Positions 7,244 to 15,578 of a DNA stretch of 25,781 nucleotides are shown one piece after another. Source of the DNA: an uncultured Porphyromonadaceae bacterium (lineage in GTDB: Bacteria; Bacteroidota; Bacteroidia; Bacteroidales; Muribaculaceae); NCBI GenBank assembly GCA_900549445.1, contig UROS01000013.1:1-25781 (forward strand). The letters run 5' to 3'. The notes beneath the pieces are model-generated. The model was not told the DNA's origin. It saw nothing but the letters and a program-made list of their open reading frames with translations, and did no database searches. Position numbers and translations under genes: made by a program. Positions within the stretch are counted from its first letter, which is position 1. Each line of letters starts with the position of its first letter.

Positions 7244-9324
7244 CAGCTGTTGATTTCTTCTTCGGTTTTGATTTTCATCAAGTCTTCGAGTTTAAGCACC
7301 TCGTCGCGCAGACGCGCGGCTTCTATAAACTCCATCTTCTTAGCAGCTTCCACCATTTCGGAGCGTTTTTGTGTTATTACCTTCTGCAGCTGCTCTGCAT
7401 TCAGATAACCGATGACTGGATCGGCGGCGACATTGACGGTAGTGGAATACTCCTCGGCATATGGAATAGCCTCAGCAGACTTCTTTTTATGCTGCCCGGC
7501 ATTGGAACGTCCGGAAGCATGCTCATCCCTGTCAAGTCCGATGAGCGCCGACCTTGCTTTTACAATTGCCTGCGGAGTTATACCGTGCTCCTCATTGTAA
7601 GCTAACTGAATAGCCCGGCGACGAGAAGTCTCATCAATAGTCTGCTGCATAGATTCCGTTATCTTATCGGCATACATTATGACTGTCCCGTTGAGGTTTC
7701 GCGCGGCACGTCCTACCGTCTGAGTCAGTGAGCGATGACTTCGGAGAAATCCTTCTTTGTCGGCATCAAGTATCGCCACAAGCGATACCTCCGGTAAATC
7801 GAGTCCTTCGCGGAGAAGGTTCACGCCGATCAGCACGTCATAAACTCCGGCGCGGAGATCGTCGAGAATCTTTATTCGGTCAAGCGTTTCAACGTCACTA
7901 TGAATATACGCGGCCTTTATCTGAATCTTCAGAAGATAATCGTTAAGTTCCTCGGCCATCCTTTTTGTAAGAGTGGTTACGAGTACCCTCTCGCCTCGCT
8001 CAATCCTTATTGAAATCTCATTAAGAAGGTCATCAATCTGATTCAGTGAGGGCCGGACTTCGATTATCGGGTCGAGCAGACCGGTAGGACGGATTATCTG
8101 CTCTACTACCACTCCCTCGCTTTTTTCAAGTTCGTAGGCAGCCGGAGTGGCGCTTACGTATATAACCTGATTCGTGAGCCTCTCGAATTCCTCGAACCGC
8201 AACGGACGGTTGTCAAGAGCCGCCGGAAGACGGAATCCGTATTCCACAAGATTCATTTTTCTCGACAAGTCGCCACCATACATAGCCCTCACCTGAGGCA
8301 ACGTAACGTGACTCTCGTCAATTATCGTGAGAAAATTCTTCGGAAAATAATCGAGCAGACAGAACGGACGCATACCTGGCTCACGTCCGTCGAAATAACG
8401 GCTGTAATTTTCGATGCCTGAACAGGTGCCGACTTCACGAAGCATCTCTACATCGTACGTGACGCGCTCCTGAAGCCTTTTAGCCTCGAGATCCTTTGCC
8501 TCTTTGTAGAATTCACTCACACAACTGCCTAAATCCAGTTCGATCTGTGCTATCGCGCTTCCCATTCTTGCCGGAGATGTCACGAACAGATTGGCAGGAT
8601 AAATCTTAAACGAATCGTGGGCGCCCAGCGACGTGTTATCCTCAGCGTGAAGTGTCTTGATCGACTCAATTTCATCGCCCCAGAATGTGACCCTGACGAT
8701 AATTTCCTCGTAGGCGAGCCGGATGTCGACCGTATCGCCCTTCACTCGAAAGTTACCGCGGCGCAATTCAAGTTCGTTGCGGCTGTATAGGGCACCCACA
8801 AGGTCACGGAGGAACTTGTTGCGGGTGATTTTCTGTCCGACATGAACCGAGATCACGTTACTGTCGAAGTCCTCGGGATTTCCCATACCGTATATACACG
8901 AAACCGAAGAAACGACAATCACGTCGTTTCTTCCGGAAAGGAGAGCCGAGGTGGTAGCCAGACGAAGCCGGTCGATCTCCTCATTTATCATCAGATCCTT
9001 CTCAATATATTTGTCGACCGATGGTATATATGCCTCAGGCTGATAATAGTCGTAATACGACACAAAATATTGAACTGAATTATTCGGGAAGAAACTTTTG
9101 AATTCACTGTAGAGCTGAGCCGCAAGGGTTTTGTTATGGCTGAGTATGAGCGTAGGGCGGTTTACCCGCTCAATCACGTTGGCCATCGTGAAAGTCTTGC
9201 CGGAACCGGTTACTCCAAGGAGGGTTTGCGCAGGATCGCCGCGCAAAACTCCCTCCGTAAGCTTATCAATTGCCTGCGGCTGGTCGCCCGTGGGTCTGTA
9301 TGCTGAAGAGAGCTGGAAATCCAT
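7243..9324 (-). CDS. uvrB: Excinuclease ABC subunit UvrB
   Basis: UvrB is the damage-verifying helicase-like subunit of UvrABC nucleotide excision repair. The 693-residue protein has Walker A GVTGSGKT (37-44), the damage-probing beta-hairpin YYDYYQPEAYIP (90-101), Walker B IIDESH, the helicase motif VGRAARN and a C-terminal UVR domain (about 650-690, QKVITQKRSEMVEAAKKMEF...) that contacts UvrC. Length is normal. It is the first gene of a two-gene operon with ygiQ and reads from a strong -7 element at 9351-9358 with a leader of about 20 nt. Confidence 0.98.
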   Translation of the reverse strand: MDFQLSSAYRPTGDQPQAIDKLTEGVLRGDPAQTLLGVTGSGKTFTMANVIERVNRPTLILSHNKTLAAQLYSEFKSFFPNNSVQYFVSYYDYYQPEAYIPSVDKYIEKDLMINEEIDRLRLATTSALLSGRNDVIVVSSVSCIYGMGNPEDFDSNVISVHVGQKITRNKFLRDLVGALYSRNELELRRGNFRVKGDTVDIRLAYEEIIVRVTFWGDEIESIKTLHAEDNTSLGAHDSFKIYPANLFVTSPARMGSAIAQIELDLGSCVSEFYKEAKDLEAKRLQERVTYDVEMLREVGTCSGIENYSRYFDGREPGMRPFCLLDYFPKNFLTIIDESHVTLPQVRAMYGGDLSRKMNLVEYGFRLPAALDNRPLRFEEFERLTNQVIYVSATPAAYELEKSEGVVVEQIIRPTGLLDPIIEVRPSLNQIDDLLNEISIRIERGERVLVTTLTKRMAEELNDYLLKIQIKAAYIHSDVETLDRIKILDDLRAGVYDVLIGVNLLREGLDLPEVSLVAILDADKEGFLRSHRSLTQTVGRAARNLNGTVIMYADKITESMQQTIDETSRRRAIQLAYNEEHGITPQAIVKARSALIGLDRDEHASGRSNAGQHKKKSAEAIPYAEEYSTTVNVAADPVIGYLNAEQLQKVITQKRSEMVEAAKKMEFIEAARLRDEVLKLEDLMKIKTEEEINS

Positions 9325-9343
9325 TTATCTTTGTCGATTTTAT

Positions 9344-9358
9344 TAACTTACAAAGTTA
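9344..9358. promoter_or_regulatory. Palindrome overlapping the uvrB -7 element
   Basis: TAACTT-ACA-AAGTTA is a perfect 6+3+6 inverted repeat on the + strand. Its right half is part of the - strand -7 element of uvrB, so a protein bound here would block the promoter. An SOS-type or other repressor operator is possible but inferred only. AT-rich palindromes also arise by chance. Confidence 0.35.
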
Positions 9359-9382
9359 GTCATTTATCCCGACACTGCCAAC
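9351..9382 (-). promoter_or_regulatory. uvrB-ygiQ promoter
   Basis: On the - strand, TAACTTTG (9358 to 9351) is a perfect match to the Bacteroidota -7 element TAnnTTTG. A partial -33 (TTGG, + strand CCAA at 9378-9381) lies 19 bp upstream. Transcription would start near 9346, about 20 nt before the uvrB ATG. Confidence 0.65.
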
Positions 9383-9464
9383 GGCACTAAATCTTATTAA
9401 GGTTTAATTAAGAATTATATGAACTTATGTAATTCTGGGATATCGGGAATTCCGTTTTTTTGTG

Positions 9465-9472
9465 TACTTTTG
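9465..9472 (+). promoter_or_regulatory. mltG -7 promoter element
   Basis: TACTTTTG matches TAnnTTTG perfectly. No good TTTG lies 19-21 bp upstream. The element ends five bases before the first ATG of mltG (9478), so the transcript would begin at or next to the start codon. Confidence 0.5.
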
Positions 9473-9477
9473 TGAGT

Positions 9478-10548
9478 ATGGAAATGAAAAAAGAGAGGAC
9501 ATCGTCTGCTAAACCTCGAGGCAAACGAAAAAAGGAGGTAAAAGGGCGTCATTCGCTTGCTATTCTCATAGCGGCAATCGCGACTGCGATTGTTGCTATT
9601 TCAGTAATACTTTTCGCTGTAGTCGGTTACTCCGGAGAAGATCAATGGATATATATACCTCAAAATGCGACTTCCGCGTCAGTCAAAGATTCCCTGAAAA
9701 CACATCTCGGGTCTTCTATGGGAACTCGCGTATATATTATATGGTCAGTACTCGGAGGCACCCCCGAGAGAAGTTGCGGCGCATATCTTGCCAAGCCGGG
9801 ACAAAGTGCGTTCAACATCAGCCGCAGGATAAAAAGCGGACAGCAGACCCCTGTAAGCGTCAGGTTCAATTCCGTGAGAACTATGGATAATCTTGCGAAA
9901 AAAATTACAGCGAACCTGCGATGTACCCCGGAAGAATTTCTGGAAGCGTGCAACAGGGTGTTGCCCGACAGCGGCTATACCAAGGCTGAATTTCCTGCGA
10001 TTTTTCTTCCTGACAGCTATGAATTTTATTGGTCCGCCTCTCCCGACAATATCGTCCGGCGTTTTCTCGGGTATTACAGACGTTTTTGGACTCCCGAACG
10101 CAGGGCGCTTGCCGCCAGGCAGGGTCTGACTCCGGTTCAGGTTTCAACGCTCGCTTCAATTGTGGAAGAAGAAACGGCTAAAAAGGATGAGCGTGGCAAA
10201 GTTGCCCGACTCTATCTCAACCGTCTTAACAAGGGAATGAAGCTTCAGGCGGATCCGACAGTAAAATTCGCTACCGGTGACTTTTCGCTCCGCCGAATCA
10301 ACGCAACTCATATAGCAATAAACTCGCCATATAATACGTATAAAGTCAACGGACTGCCTCCAGGACCAATCCGGGTGGCCGAAGGAGCTACAATCGACGA
10401 CGTTCTGAATGCCCCCCGACATGATTATATATACATGTGTGCGAAAGAGGACTTCTCAGGCTACCACAACTTTGCAAAAGACTACGAAACCCACCGGAAC
10501 AACGCCAGACGCTATCAGGCGGAACTGAACCGGAGAAACATACACTGA
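9478..10548 (+). CDS. mltG: Endolytic transglycosylase MltG (YceG family)
   Basis: MltG is an inner-membrane enzyme that cleaves nascent peptidoglycan strands and sets their length. With the ATG at 9478 the protein has 356 residues: a short basic cytoplasmic N-terminus (KPRGKRKKEVKGR), one membrane segment at about 26-50 and a periplasmic YceG domain. The catalytic glutamate is the first Glu of SIVEEET (E230), followed by the conserved NRLNKGMKLQADPTV stretch and by NSPYNTYKVNGLPPGPI, both family hallmarks. An upstream TTG at 9460 is in frame, but it falls on the promoter and is rejected as a start; ATG 9484 is an alternative. The next gene starts one base after the stop. Confidence 0.93.
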   Translation: MEMKKERTSSAKPRGKRKKEVKGRHSLAILIAAIATAIVAISVILFAVVGYSGEDQWIYIPQNATSASVKDSLKTHLGSSMGTRVYIIWSVLGGTPERSCGAYLAKPGQSAFNISRRIKSGQQTPVSVRFNSVRTMDNLAKKITANLRCTPEEFLEACNRVLPDSGYTKAEFPAIFLPDSYEFYWSASPDNIVRRFLGYYRRFWTPERRALAARQGLTPVQVSTLASIVEEETAKKDERGKVARLYLNRLNKGMKLQADPTVKFATGDFSLRRINATHIAINSPYNTYKVNGLPPGPIRVAEGATIDDVLNAPRHDYIYMCAKEDFSGYHNFAKDYETHRNNARRYQAELNRRNIH

Positions 10549-10549
10549 C

Positions 10550-10783
10550 ATGAAAAATGAAAAACAGCTTTCGGTTGCCGCCGTGTATTCAACCGAACAG
10601 GAAGCCGCCATCACCCGTGGGATGCTCGCCGGTTATGGTATAGAATCATTTATCGACAACTCGAACTCCTCGAGTGTTTATCCTCTCGCATTCGGAGCTC
10701 TCGGCAACGGAGAGGTACGGCTCTACGTGGCAGACGCAGACCTTGCCGATGCTCAACGCCTCATCACTGAGCACGGCGACTAA
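10550..10783 (+). CDS. DUF2007 domain protein
   Basis: This 77-residue protein fits the DUF2007 family of small putative signal-transducing proteins (PF09413). The recognisable features are the N-terminal VAAVYSTEQEAAITRGMLAGYGIESFI, in which a sequence element is compared to a changed address in the chain, and the C-terminal LYVADADLADAQRLI. It is soluble, with no signal peptide. It starts one base after the mltG stop, so it is almost certainly co-translated with it. The function is unknown. Confidence 0.75.
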   Translation: MKNEKQLSVAAVYSTEQEAAITRGMLAGYGIESFIDNSNSSSVYPLAFGALGNGEVRLYVADADLADAQRLITEHGD

Positions 10784-10804
10784 GCATCCAAAACCAGGCA
10801 TTCT

Positions 10805-11758
10805 CTAAAACTGAAATCCGACGTTGTCCACGTAAAGGTTCAGACCCTCAGTGCCCACATACGGTTCGCCGCTGCCGGCCGACATCATAAGGATAAGGTG
10901 GGTAGGGGTGGCGTCCTCATCGTCCCAGCCCTCCTCTATGACAGGCACGAGCTTACCCTTGGAATTTTTGCCATAATAAGCGTTTTTTGCACCGCGAAGT
11001 CCGAGATACGAACTGTAGCCTGCTTTCTCAGATGCGTTGCCATAAACTATGGGAAGCGAGAAACCGTTCACCCAGTCGGAGCCTGCTGCGAACAGCTTGC
11101 CGGCGGTGCCTACCCGCTTTGCGTGAAGCTTTCCGTCGGCATCCTCCCACCGGCGCTGCAGCAGCACGAATACCACTGCCTTGTCGCGCCCCTGAATAGT
11201 TTTCTTGCTGCCGAACCCGGAAGCCTTCATCCGCGTATTGACGGATGGCATATCCACCTTGTAGTCAAACAGGAGCGCTTTCGGACGTTTGGTATATCTG
11301 ATGCCCATATCCATTTTACCATACGGTCCTTTGGTGCTCGTAATCGGTTCATATATTCTGCCAAGAAAGATCGAACCGGCCACCATCACATCCATATTGA
11401 CAATGCCAAGCACCTTTACGTGTTCGATTATCGTAGAGAGTTTCGCGCACTTGTTTCCCGCGCCACGGTCGAAAGGAAAAACAGCATTCGAGCCTTTGGT
11501 GATACCCGAAACCTTGGCGTAGACATTGCTGGTAGCCCACGGTGAGCCGCCGGACGGGACATAGGCCTTATTGCCGTCGATTACGGATGCAGGCCCGATT
11601 TCGTAGACAATCTTTTCTTTTCCACCTATCACTCCCGACTCATGTATATGACGAGTGACCCAGTTATTGAAATTGCCGTAATTAATCATTTCTGTGTGTT
11701 GGGCCGCCAACGGGCAGACGGCCAGCATCATTGCGGCGAAAGACGTGAAATAACGCAT
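10805..11758 (-). CDS. Secreted PCMD-like (putative carbohydrate metabolism domain) protein
   Basis: From ATG 11758 this is a 317-residue protein with a signal peptide (MRYFTSFAAMMLAVCPLAAQ). A further 15 codons upstream are open but place the signal sequence behind a polar stretch, so the later ATG is preferred. The beta-rich body, the PWATSN segment and the C-terminal glycine-rich approach to LNLYVDNVGFQF match the Bacteroidales PCMD domain (PF13201), which is usually found in surface or carbohydrate-linked proteins. No lipobox Cys was seen, so a periplasmic or exported location is likely. It is convergent with the DUF2007 gene (21-bp gap, no visible terminator) and divergent from the barrel gene. 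Substrate and function are unknown. Confidence 0.65.
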   Translation of the reverse strand: MRYFTSFAAMMLAVCPLAAQHTEMINYGNFNNWVTRHIHESGVIGGKEKIVYEIGPASVIDGNKAYVPSGGSPWATSNVYAKVSGITKGSNAVFPFDRGAGNKCAKLSTIIEHVKVLGIVNMDVMVAGSIFLGRIYEPITSTKGPYGKMDMGIRYTKRPKALLFDYKVDMPSVNTRMKASGFGSKKTIQGRDKAVVFVLLQRRWEDADGKLHAKRVGTAGKLFAAGSDWVNGFSLPIVYGNASEKAGYSSYLGLRGAKNAYYGKNSKGKLVPVIEEGWDDEDATPTHLILMMSAGSGEPYVGTEGLNLYVDNVGFQF

Positions 11759-11805
11759 AATAAAGAACTTTTTAGGAGTACAAATTTCGTTATAAAAAAC
11801 CAAAC

Positions 11806-11856
11806 GGCATAATTAATTATCCAATATCACTATTTATTTTGCCATAAGGCATAATT
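11806..11856. repeat. GGCATAATT direct repeats in a divergent intergenic region
   Basis: GGCATAATT occurs at 11806-11814 and again at 11848-11856, start to start 42 bp apart, about four helical turns. The first copy overlaps a 12-bp palindrome ATAATTAATTAT (11809-11820), and the second lies on the -33 position of the barrel promoter. The arrangement suits a DNA-looping or paired operator for the divergent PCMD and barrel genes. This is inferred from spacing only. Confidence 0.3.
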
Positions 11857-11884
11857 GCGATACTAAAAAAACATATTACCTTTG
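11854..11884 (+). promoter_or_regulatory. Promoter of the barrel-EptA operon
   Basis: ATTG at 11854-11857 and TACCTTTG at 11877-11884 are separated by 19 bp and fit the Bacteroidota -33/-7 pattern, the -7 perfectly. Start of transcription is expected near 11890, giving a leader of about 30 nt before ATG 11922. Confidence 0.65.
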
Positions 11885-11921
11885 CAGAGTGTTTAAGAGT
11901 TGTACATCATTGATTCATCGC

Positions 11922-13124
11922 ATGGCTCACGTATCCATATCCCTGTCATTATTCACTCAGAGACTGGCTAAGGCTATTGCCGGATTCTTGTTTCTGTTGG
12001 CGCTGTCGATGCAGACGCAGGCAGATACATTGCCAGAGTTAAGATCTGACACTACAGCAGTGGTGCGTCAGAATCTGCTCGACAAGGTGCTGGGCTACTT
12101 CAGAACATCCAACAAGCGTTCGCTCAGCAAAAAGCCAGATTTCAGCATAATAGGTGGGCCGCATTATTCAAACGACACCAAACTCGGCCTGGGTCTCGTT
12201 GCCGCGGGTCTGTATTCGACAGATCCTGCCGACTCCACACTCTTCCCGTCGAATTTTTCTCTCTATGGCGACGTCTCTTCCGCAGGATTCTATCTTATAG
12301 GAATAAAGGGCAATCATATCTTCCCTCATGATTCAAAACGCATCAATTATAATATCTATCTCTATTCCTTCACGACTTACTTCTGGGGAATAGGTTATGA
12401 CGATAACCGAAATAATGACAACAAAACACCCTACAGAGATTTCCGTTTCACCTTAAACGCCGACTGGCTATGGCATACCGGGGGACATTTTTACCTGGGA
12501 CCTGCGATTGAATATAACTTCATAAAAGCAACCCATATAAAGAAAAACGAATTTCTTTGGAATGGTCAGGATCATCTCACCCACAACTTCGGTGTAGGAT
12601 TTAACTTCCGTTTCGACACCCGCGACCATCCGACCAATCCATATAAAGGATTTCTGGTTGAAATAGACCAACGCTTCTATCCGCGCTTCCTTTTCAACAG
12701 CAATTACAATTTCTCGTCGACAGAATTCAGCGCACGGAATTACACTCCTGTATGGAAAGGGGGCACTGTAGCTTCAATAGCCCACCTCAACATTACTTAC
12801 GGCAATACGCCTTGGGGGCTTCTTCCCTCTCTCGGCGGCAGTTCAACCATGCGGGGATACTATGAAGGGCGCTATCGCGACAAAACAGCCGCCGACATAA
12901 CCGTGGAACTGCGTCAGCACATCTATGGCCGAAGCGGAGCTGTTGTCTGGGCCGGAGCCGGTTGTATCCAACCTTCCCTCAGAAAATTCCGATGGCGCCA
13001 CATCCTGCCCAACTATGGTGTCGGCTACCGCTGGGAATTCAAAAAACGCACCAACGTCAGGCTTGACCTCGGATTCGGCAAAGGCGAATGGGGGTTTCTT
13101 TTCAACATTAACGAAGCATTCTGA
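11922..13124 (+). CDS. POTRA-less Omp85/BamA-TamA-type outer membrane barrel
   Basis: With ATG 11922 the protein is 400 residues, with a signal peptide (about 1-34, hydrophobic core KAIAGFLFLLALSMQTQA). A 16-strand-type barrel is suggested by many alternating aromatic strands. The Omp85 hallmark FRFDTRDHPTNPYKGF (229-244) and the L6 motif MRGYYEGRY (310-318, RG(Y/F) consensus) are present, and the chain ends in a C-terminal Phe (FLFNINEAF), a beta-signal. There is no room for POTRA domains between signal peptide and barrel, only about 40 residues. A GTG at 11889 is in frame but falls on the predicted transcription start and is rejected. The stop overlaps the next start (TGATG), so this barrel is coupled to the EptA-like enzyme. 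Confidence 0.8.
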   Translation: MAHVSISLSLFTQRLAKAIAGFLFLLALSMQTQADTLPELRSDTTAVVRQNLLDKVLGYFRTSNKRSLSKKPDFSIIGGPHYSNDTKLGLGLVAAGLYSTDPADSTLFPSNFSLYGDVSSAGFYLIGIKGNHIFPHDSKRINYNIYLYSFTTYFWGIGYDDNRNNDNKTPYRDFRFTLNADWLWHTGGHFYLGPAIEYNFIKATHIKKNEFLWNGQDHLTHNFGVGFNFRFDTRDHPTNPYKGFLVEIDQRFYPRFLFNSNYNFSSTEFSARNYTPVWKGGTVASIAHLNITYGNTPWGLLPSLGGSSTMRGYYEGRYRDKTAADITVELRQHIYGRSGAVVWAGAGCIQPSLRKFRWRHILPNYGVGYRWEFKKRTNVRLDLGFGKGEWGFLFNINEAF

Positions 13125-14803
13125 TGACTAACAACGCAAACAGCTTATCCGCTAAATCGGGGAAACTATCAACCCTGACAATAATTTTCTTTCTCATTAC
13201 CATCATTGTTCCGAACTTCATACTGGCAATAACAGAACACCTTTCGGTTTGGGGCCGGATTACCAACGTGTTGCTTCCTGCAGCCGTCTACTGTCTGCTT
13301 GCATCGGTTTCCCGTCATTGCGGGCGAACCATACTCTTTATGTTCCCGCTGATGTTTTTAGCGGCATTTCAGGATGTATTGTTATATCTATACGGAAACA
13401 GTGTGATAGCTGTTGATATGTTCCTGAACCTCGTGACGACTAACGCAAGCGAAGTGAACGAGCTTCTCAGCAACATCTGGCCATCGATATTGATTGTGAT
13501 TATTCTCTACGTTCCGTCGCTCGCCGCCGCAGCGTGGATGATTAAGACCAATACCCTTTTGCCGGCATTAACCATAAATCGTCTGCGCAAAACGGGATGT
13601 CTCGGGTTAGCCGCAGGCCTTTCCACTCTTGCGGCATCGTATATGTCAGGCGACTACTCAATAGCAATCGACCTCTATCCCGTAAATGTATGCTACAATA
13701 TCGGTCTCGCCGTTGACCGCACCATAAAGACAGAAAAATACCATAAAACTTCCTCCGGCTTCCGGTTCAACTCAAAAAAAGAGGTATTGAATGATTCCAC
13801 AACCAGAGAAATCGCCATTCTGATAATAGGAGAAACATCAAGGGCTGAGAACTGGCAAATTTTCGGCTACAATCGTCCTACGAATCCCCTTCTGGCCCAA
13901 GAAGATTCTTTGCTTGCCGGACATTTCGCATTGAGCGAGTCAAACACAACTCACAAGAGCGTGCCGATACTCCTCTCGCAGATCGACGCTAACTCCTTCA
14001 ACGAGATATATCATATTAAAAGCATAATCTCCGCCTTCTCTGAAGCCGGATACAAAACAGCCTTTTTCTCTAACCAGCGTCGGAACCACTCGTTCATTGA
14101 CTTTTTCGGTGAGGAAGCTGATACAACAGTCTTCATCAAAGAATCGGCCGGTGAATCGGCTAATGCCCATGATATCCGTCTGGCAGACTATGTGGTCAAC
14201 ATTCTAAAAAGCAAACCGCAACGACAACTCATTGTTCTACACGGCTACGGATCGCATTTCAACTACAACGAACGTTATACAGACCGGGACAGACTGTTTA
14301 TCCCTGACACTTACCCCGAGGCCAAGGCAAGCGAACGCCCCAACCTCGTGAACGCCTACGACAATACTATCGTAGCCACCGACCGTTTGCTGTCCTCCAT
14401 CATCGACCAACTCAGAGAGCAGACAGATGCGGCATCATTCATTCTCTATACTTCAGACCACGGCGAGGATATATATGATGACAACAAAAGTCACTTCCTC
14501 CACGCCTCTCCCCTTCCGACATGGCATCAGCTCAACGTGCCGTTTGTGGCATGGCTGTCTCCCCGCTATAACCGCCTGCGTCCGGATATGTACGGCATAA
14601 TGCACGAAAACATGCAAAAGGAGATTTCATCATCCCGGTCATATTTCCACACGGCGCTCGGCCTGGCGGGTATAACCACAGATGTTTCGGACAGCACAGC
14701 ATCGCTGGCATCACCGGCATATACACCTCGGGAACGCCCCATATACCTCAACGACCACAACAAAGCAATCACGGATTTTCCGACCCGAAAGGACGACAAC
14801 TGA
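13124..14803 (+). CDS. EptA-like lipid A phosphoethanolamine transferase
   Basis: The 559-residue protein has about five N-terminal membrane segments (roughly 17-38, 48-62, 69-90, 120-140, 157-175) and a C-terminal periplasmic sulfatase-fold domain. The catalytic residues of the family are visible: zinc ligand Glu237 in GETSRAEN, the nucleophile Thr275 or 276 in SNTTHKSVP, and Asp445-His446 in TSDHGED, with His457/460 nearby. These enzymes move phosphoethanolamine from phosphatidylethanolamine to lipid A, which lowers negative charge and can give polymyxin resistance. Substrate specificity cannot be read from sequence; transfer to another glycan or protein is possible. It overlaps the preceding barrel gene by one base. 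Confidence 0.85.
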   Translation: MTNNANSLSAKSGKLSTLTIIFFLITIIVPNFILAITEHLSVWGRITNVLLPAAVYCLLASVSRHCGRTILFMFPLMFLAAFQDVLLYLYGNSVIAVDMFLNLVTTNASEVNELLSNIWPSILIVIILYVPSLAAAAWMIKTNTLLPALTINRLRKTGCLGLAAGLSTLAASYMSGDYSIAIDLYPVNVCYNIGLAVDRTIKTEKYHKTSSGFRFNSKKEVLNDSTTREIAILIIGETSRAENWQIFGYNRPTNPLLAQEDSLLAGHFALSESNTTHKSVPILLSQIDANSFNEIYHIKSIISAFSEAGYKTAFFSNQRRNHSFIDFFGEEADTTVFIKESAGESANAHDIRLADYVVNILKSKPQRQLIVLHGYGSHFNYNERYTDRDRLFIPDTYPEAKASERPNLVNAYDNTIVATDRLLSSIIDQLREQTDAASFILYTSDHGEDIYDDNKSHFLHASPLPTWHQLNVPFVAWLSPRYNRLRPDMYGIMHENMQKEISSSRSYFHTALGLAGITTDVSDSTASLASPAYTPRERPIYLNDHNKAITDFPTRKDDN

Positions 14804-14860
14804 ATAAAAGGCTGAATATTGTGTGGCTGAAAATTTATTTTTCAAAAAAACGCTAAATTT

Positions 14861-14892
14861 TTTGCAAGATAGCGGCAGTTTCCATAACTTTG
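14861..14892 (+). promoter_or_regulatory. Promoter of the ECF sigma factor gene
   Basis: TTTG (14861-14864), 20 bp, then TAACTTTG (14885-14892) is a perfect Bacteroidota housekeeping promoter. Transcription is expected near 14898, giving an approximately 80-nt leader. The gene therefore looks driven by the primary sigma factor and not by an ECF-type autoregulated promoter. Confidence 0.75.
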
Positions 14893-14977
14893 CAAACTGA
14901 TATAAACAACTGATTACACAACTGCAAAAAAGACTGCCTATAGAACATTACTACTCTAACCAATAAATAGAATAGAA

Positions 14978-15568
14978 ATGCAAAATCTGACAAAGCTCGC
15001 CGACGAGGAGTTGGTTAAAGCTTATGCCAACGGAAACAATATCGCTTTCGACATTCTCCTGCGCCGACACGAATCACGCCTGTTTTCTTACATTCTTCGC
15101 ATTGTAAAAAGCAAGGAAACCGCCGACGATATTTTTCAGGAAACATTCGTCAAAGCCATAATGACGATTAAGCAGGGGCGGTATACAGAGCAAAGCAAAT
15201 TCTCTGCGTGGCTTTCCCGTATAGCCCATAACTTGATCATCGACCATTACCGTCAGGAAAAGACCGAAAACTCGGTTTCGTCTGACGGAGATGATTTCTG
15301 CATAAAGAATCATCAGGAGCTTAGCGACGGCAACATAGAAGATCTCATCGTTTCAGAACAGATAGATCAGGATGTGCGCCGTATCGTAATGGCTCTCCCC
15401 GATGCTCAGCGCGAGGTTCTCGTGATGCGTTATTACCGCAATATGTCATTCAAAGAGATTGCAGACGCTACCCGTGTCAGCATCAATACAGCACTCGGCC
15501 GCATGCGTTACGCAATTCTCAACATGCGCCGCATAGCTAAAGAAAACAACATAACTCTCGCCGTCTGA
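14978..15568 (+). CDS. ECF-type RNA polymerase sigma-70 factor
   Basis: The 196-residue protein has sigma region 2 at about 25-95 (ILRIVKSKETADDIFQETFVKA, then FSAWLSRIAHNLIIDHYR) and region 4 at about 135-185 (LPDAQREVLVMRYYRNMSFKEIAD, helix-turn-helix), with the acidic linker between them typical of the ECF family. Length is normal. No anti-sigma gene is adjacent on either side: upstream is the EptA-like gene and downstream the convergent lepA. It may be one of the lineage's free-standing sigma factors. The regulon cannot be read from sequence. Confidence 0.88.
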   Translation: MQNLTKLADEELVKAYANGNNIAFDILLRRHESRLFSYILRIVKSKETADDIFQETFVKAIMTIKQGRYTEQSKFSAWLSRIAHNLIIDHYRQEKTENSVSSDGDDFCIKNHQELSDGNIEDLIVSEQIDQDVRRIVMALPDAQREVLVMRYYRNMSFKEIADATRVSINTALGRMRYAILNMRRIAKENNITLAV

Positions 15569-15578
15569 AACCGGCGCG

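Noticed and set aside
10898..11545. 215-codon open frame on the + strand
   Set aside because: It is antisense to the PCMD-like gene, which has a signal peptide and a family match, so the + frame is taken as chance.
11759..11803. 15 extra N-terminal codons for the PCMD-like protein
   Set aside because: They would place polar residues ahead of a well-formed signal peptide that starts at ATG 11758.
11889..11921. GTG start for the barrel protein
   Set aside because: The codon lies on the predicted transcription start; ATG 11922 gives a normal signal peptide.
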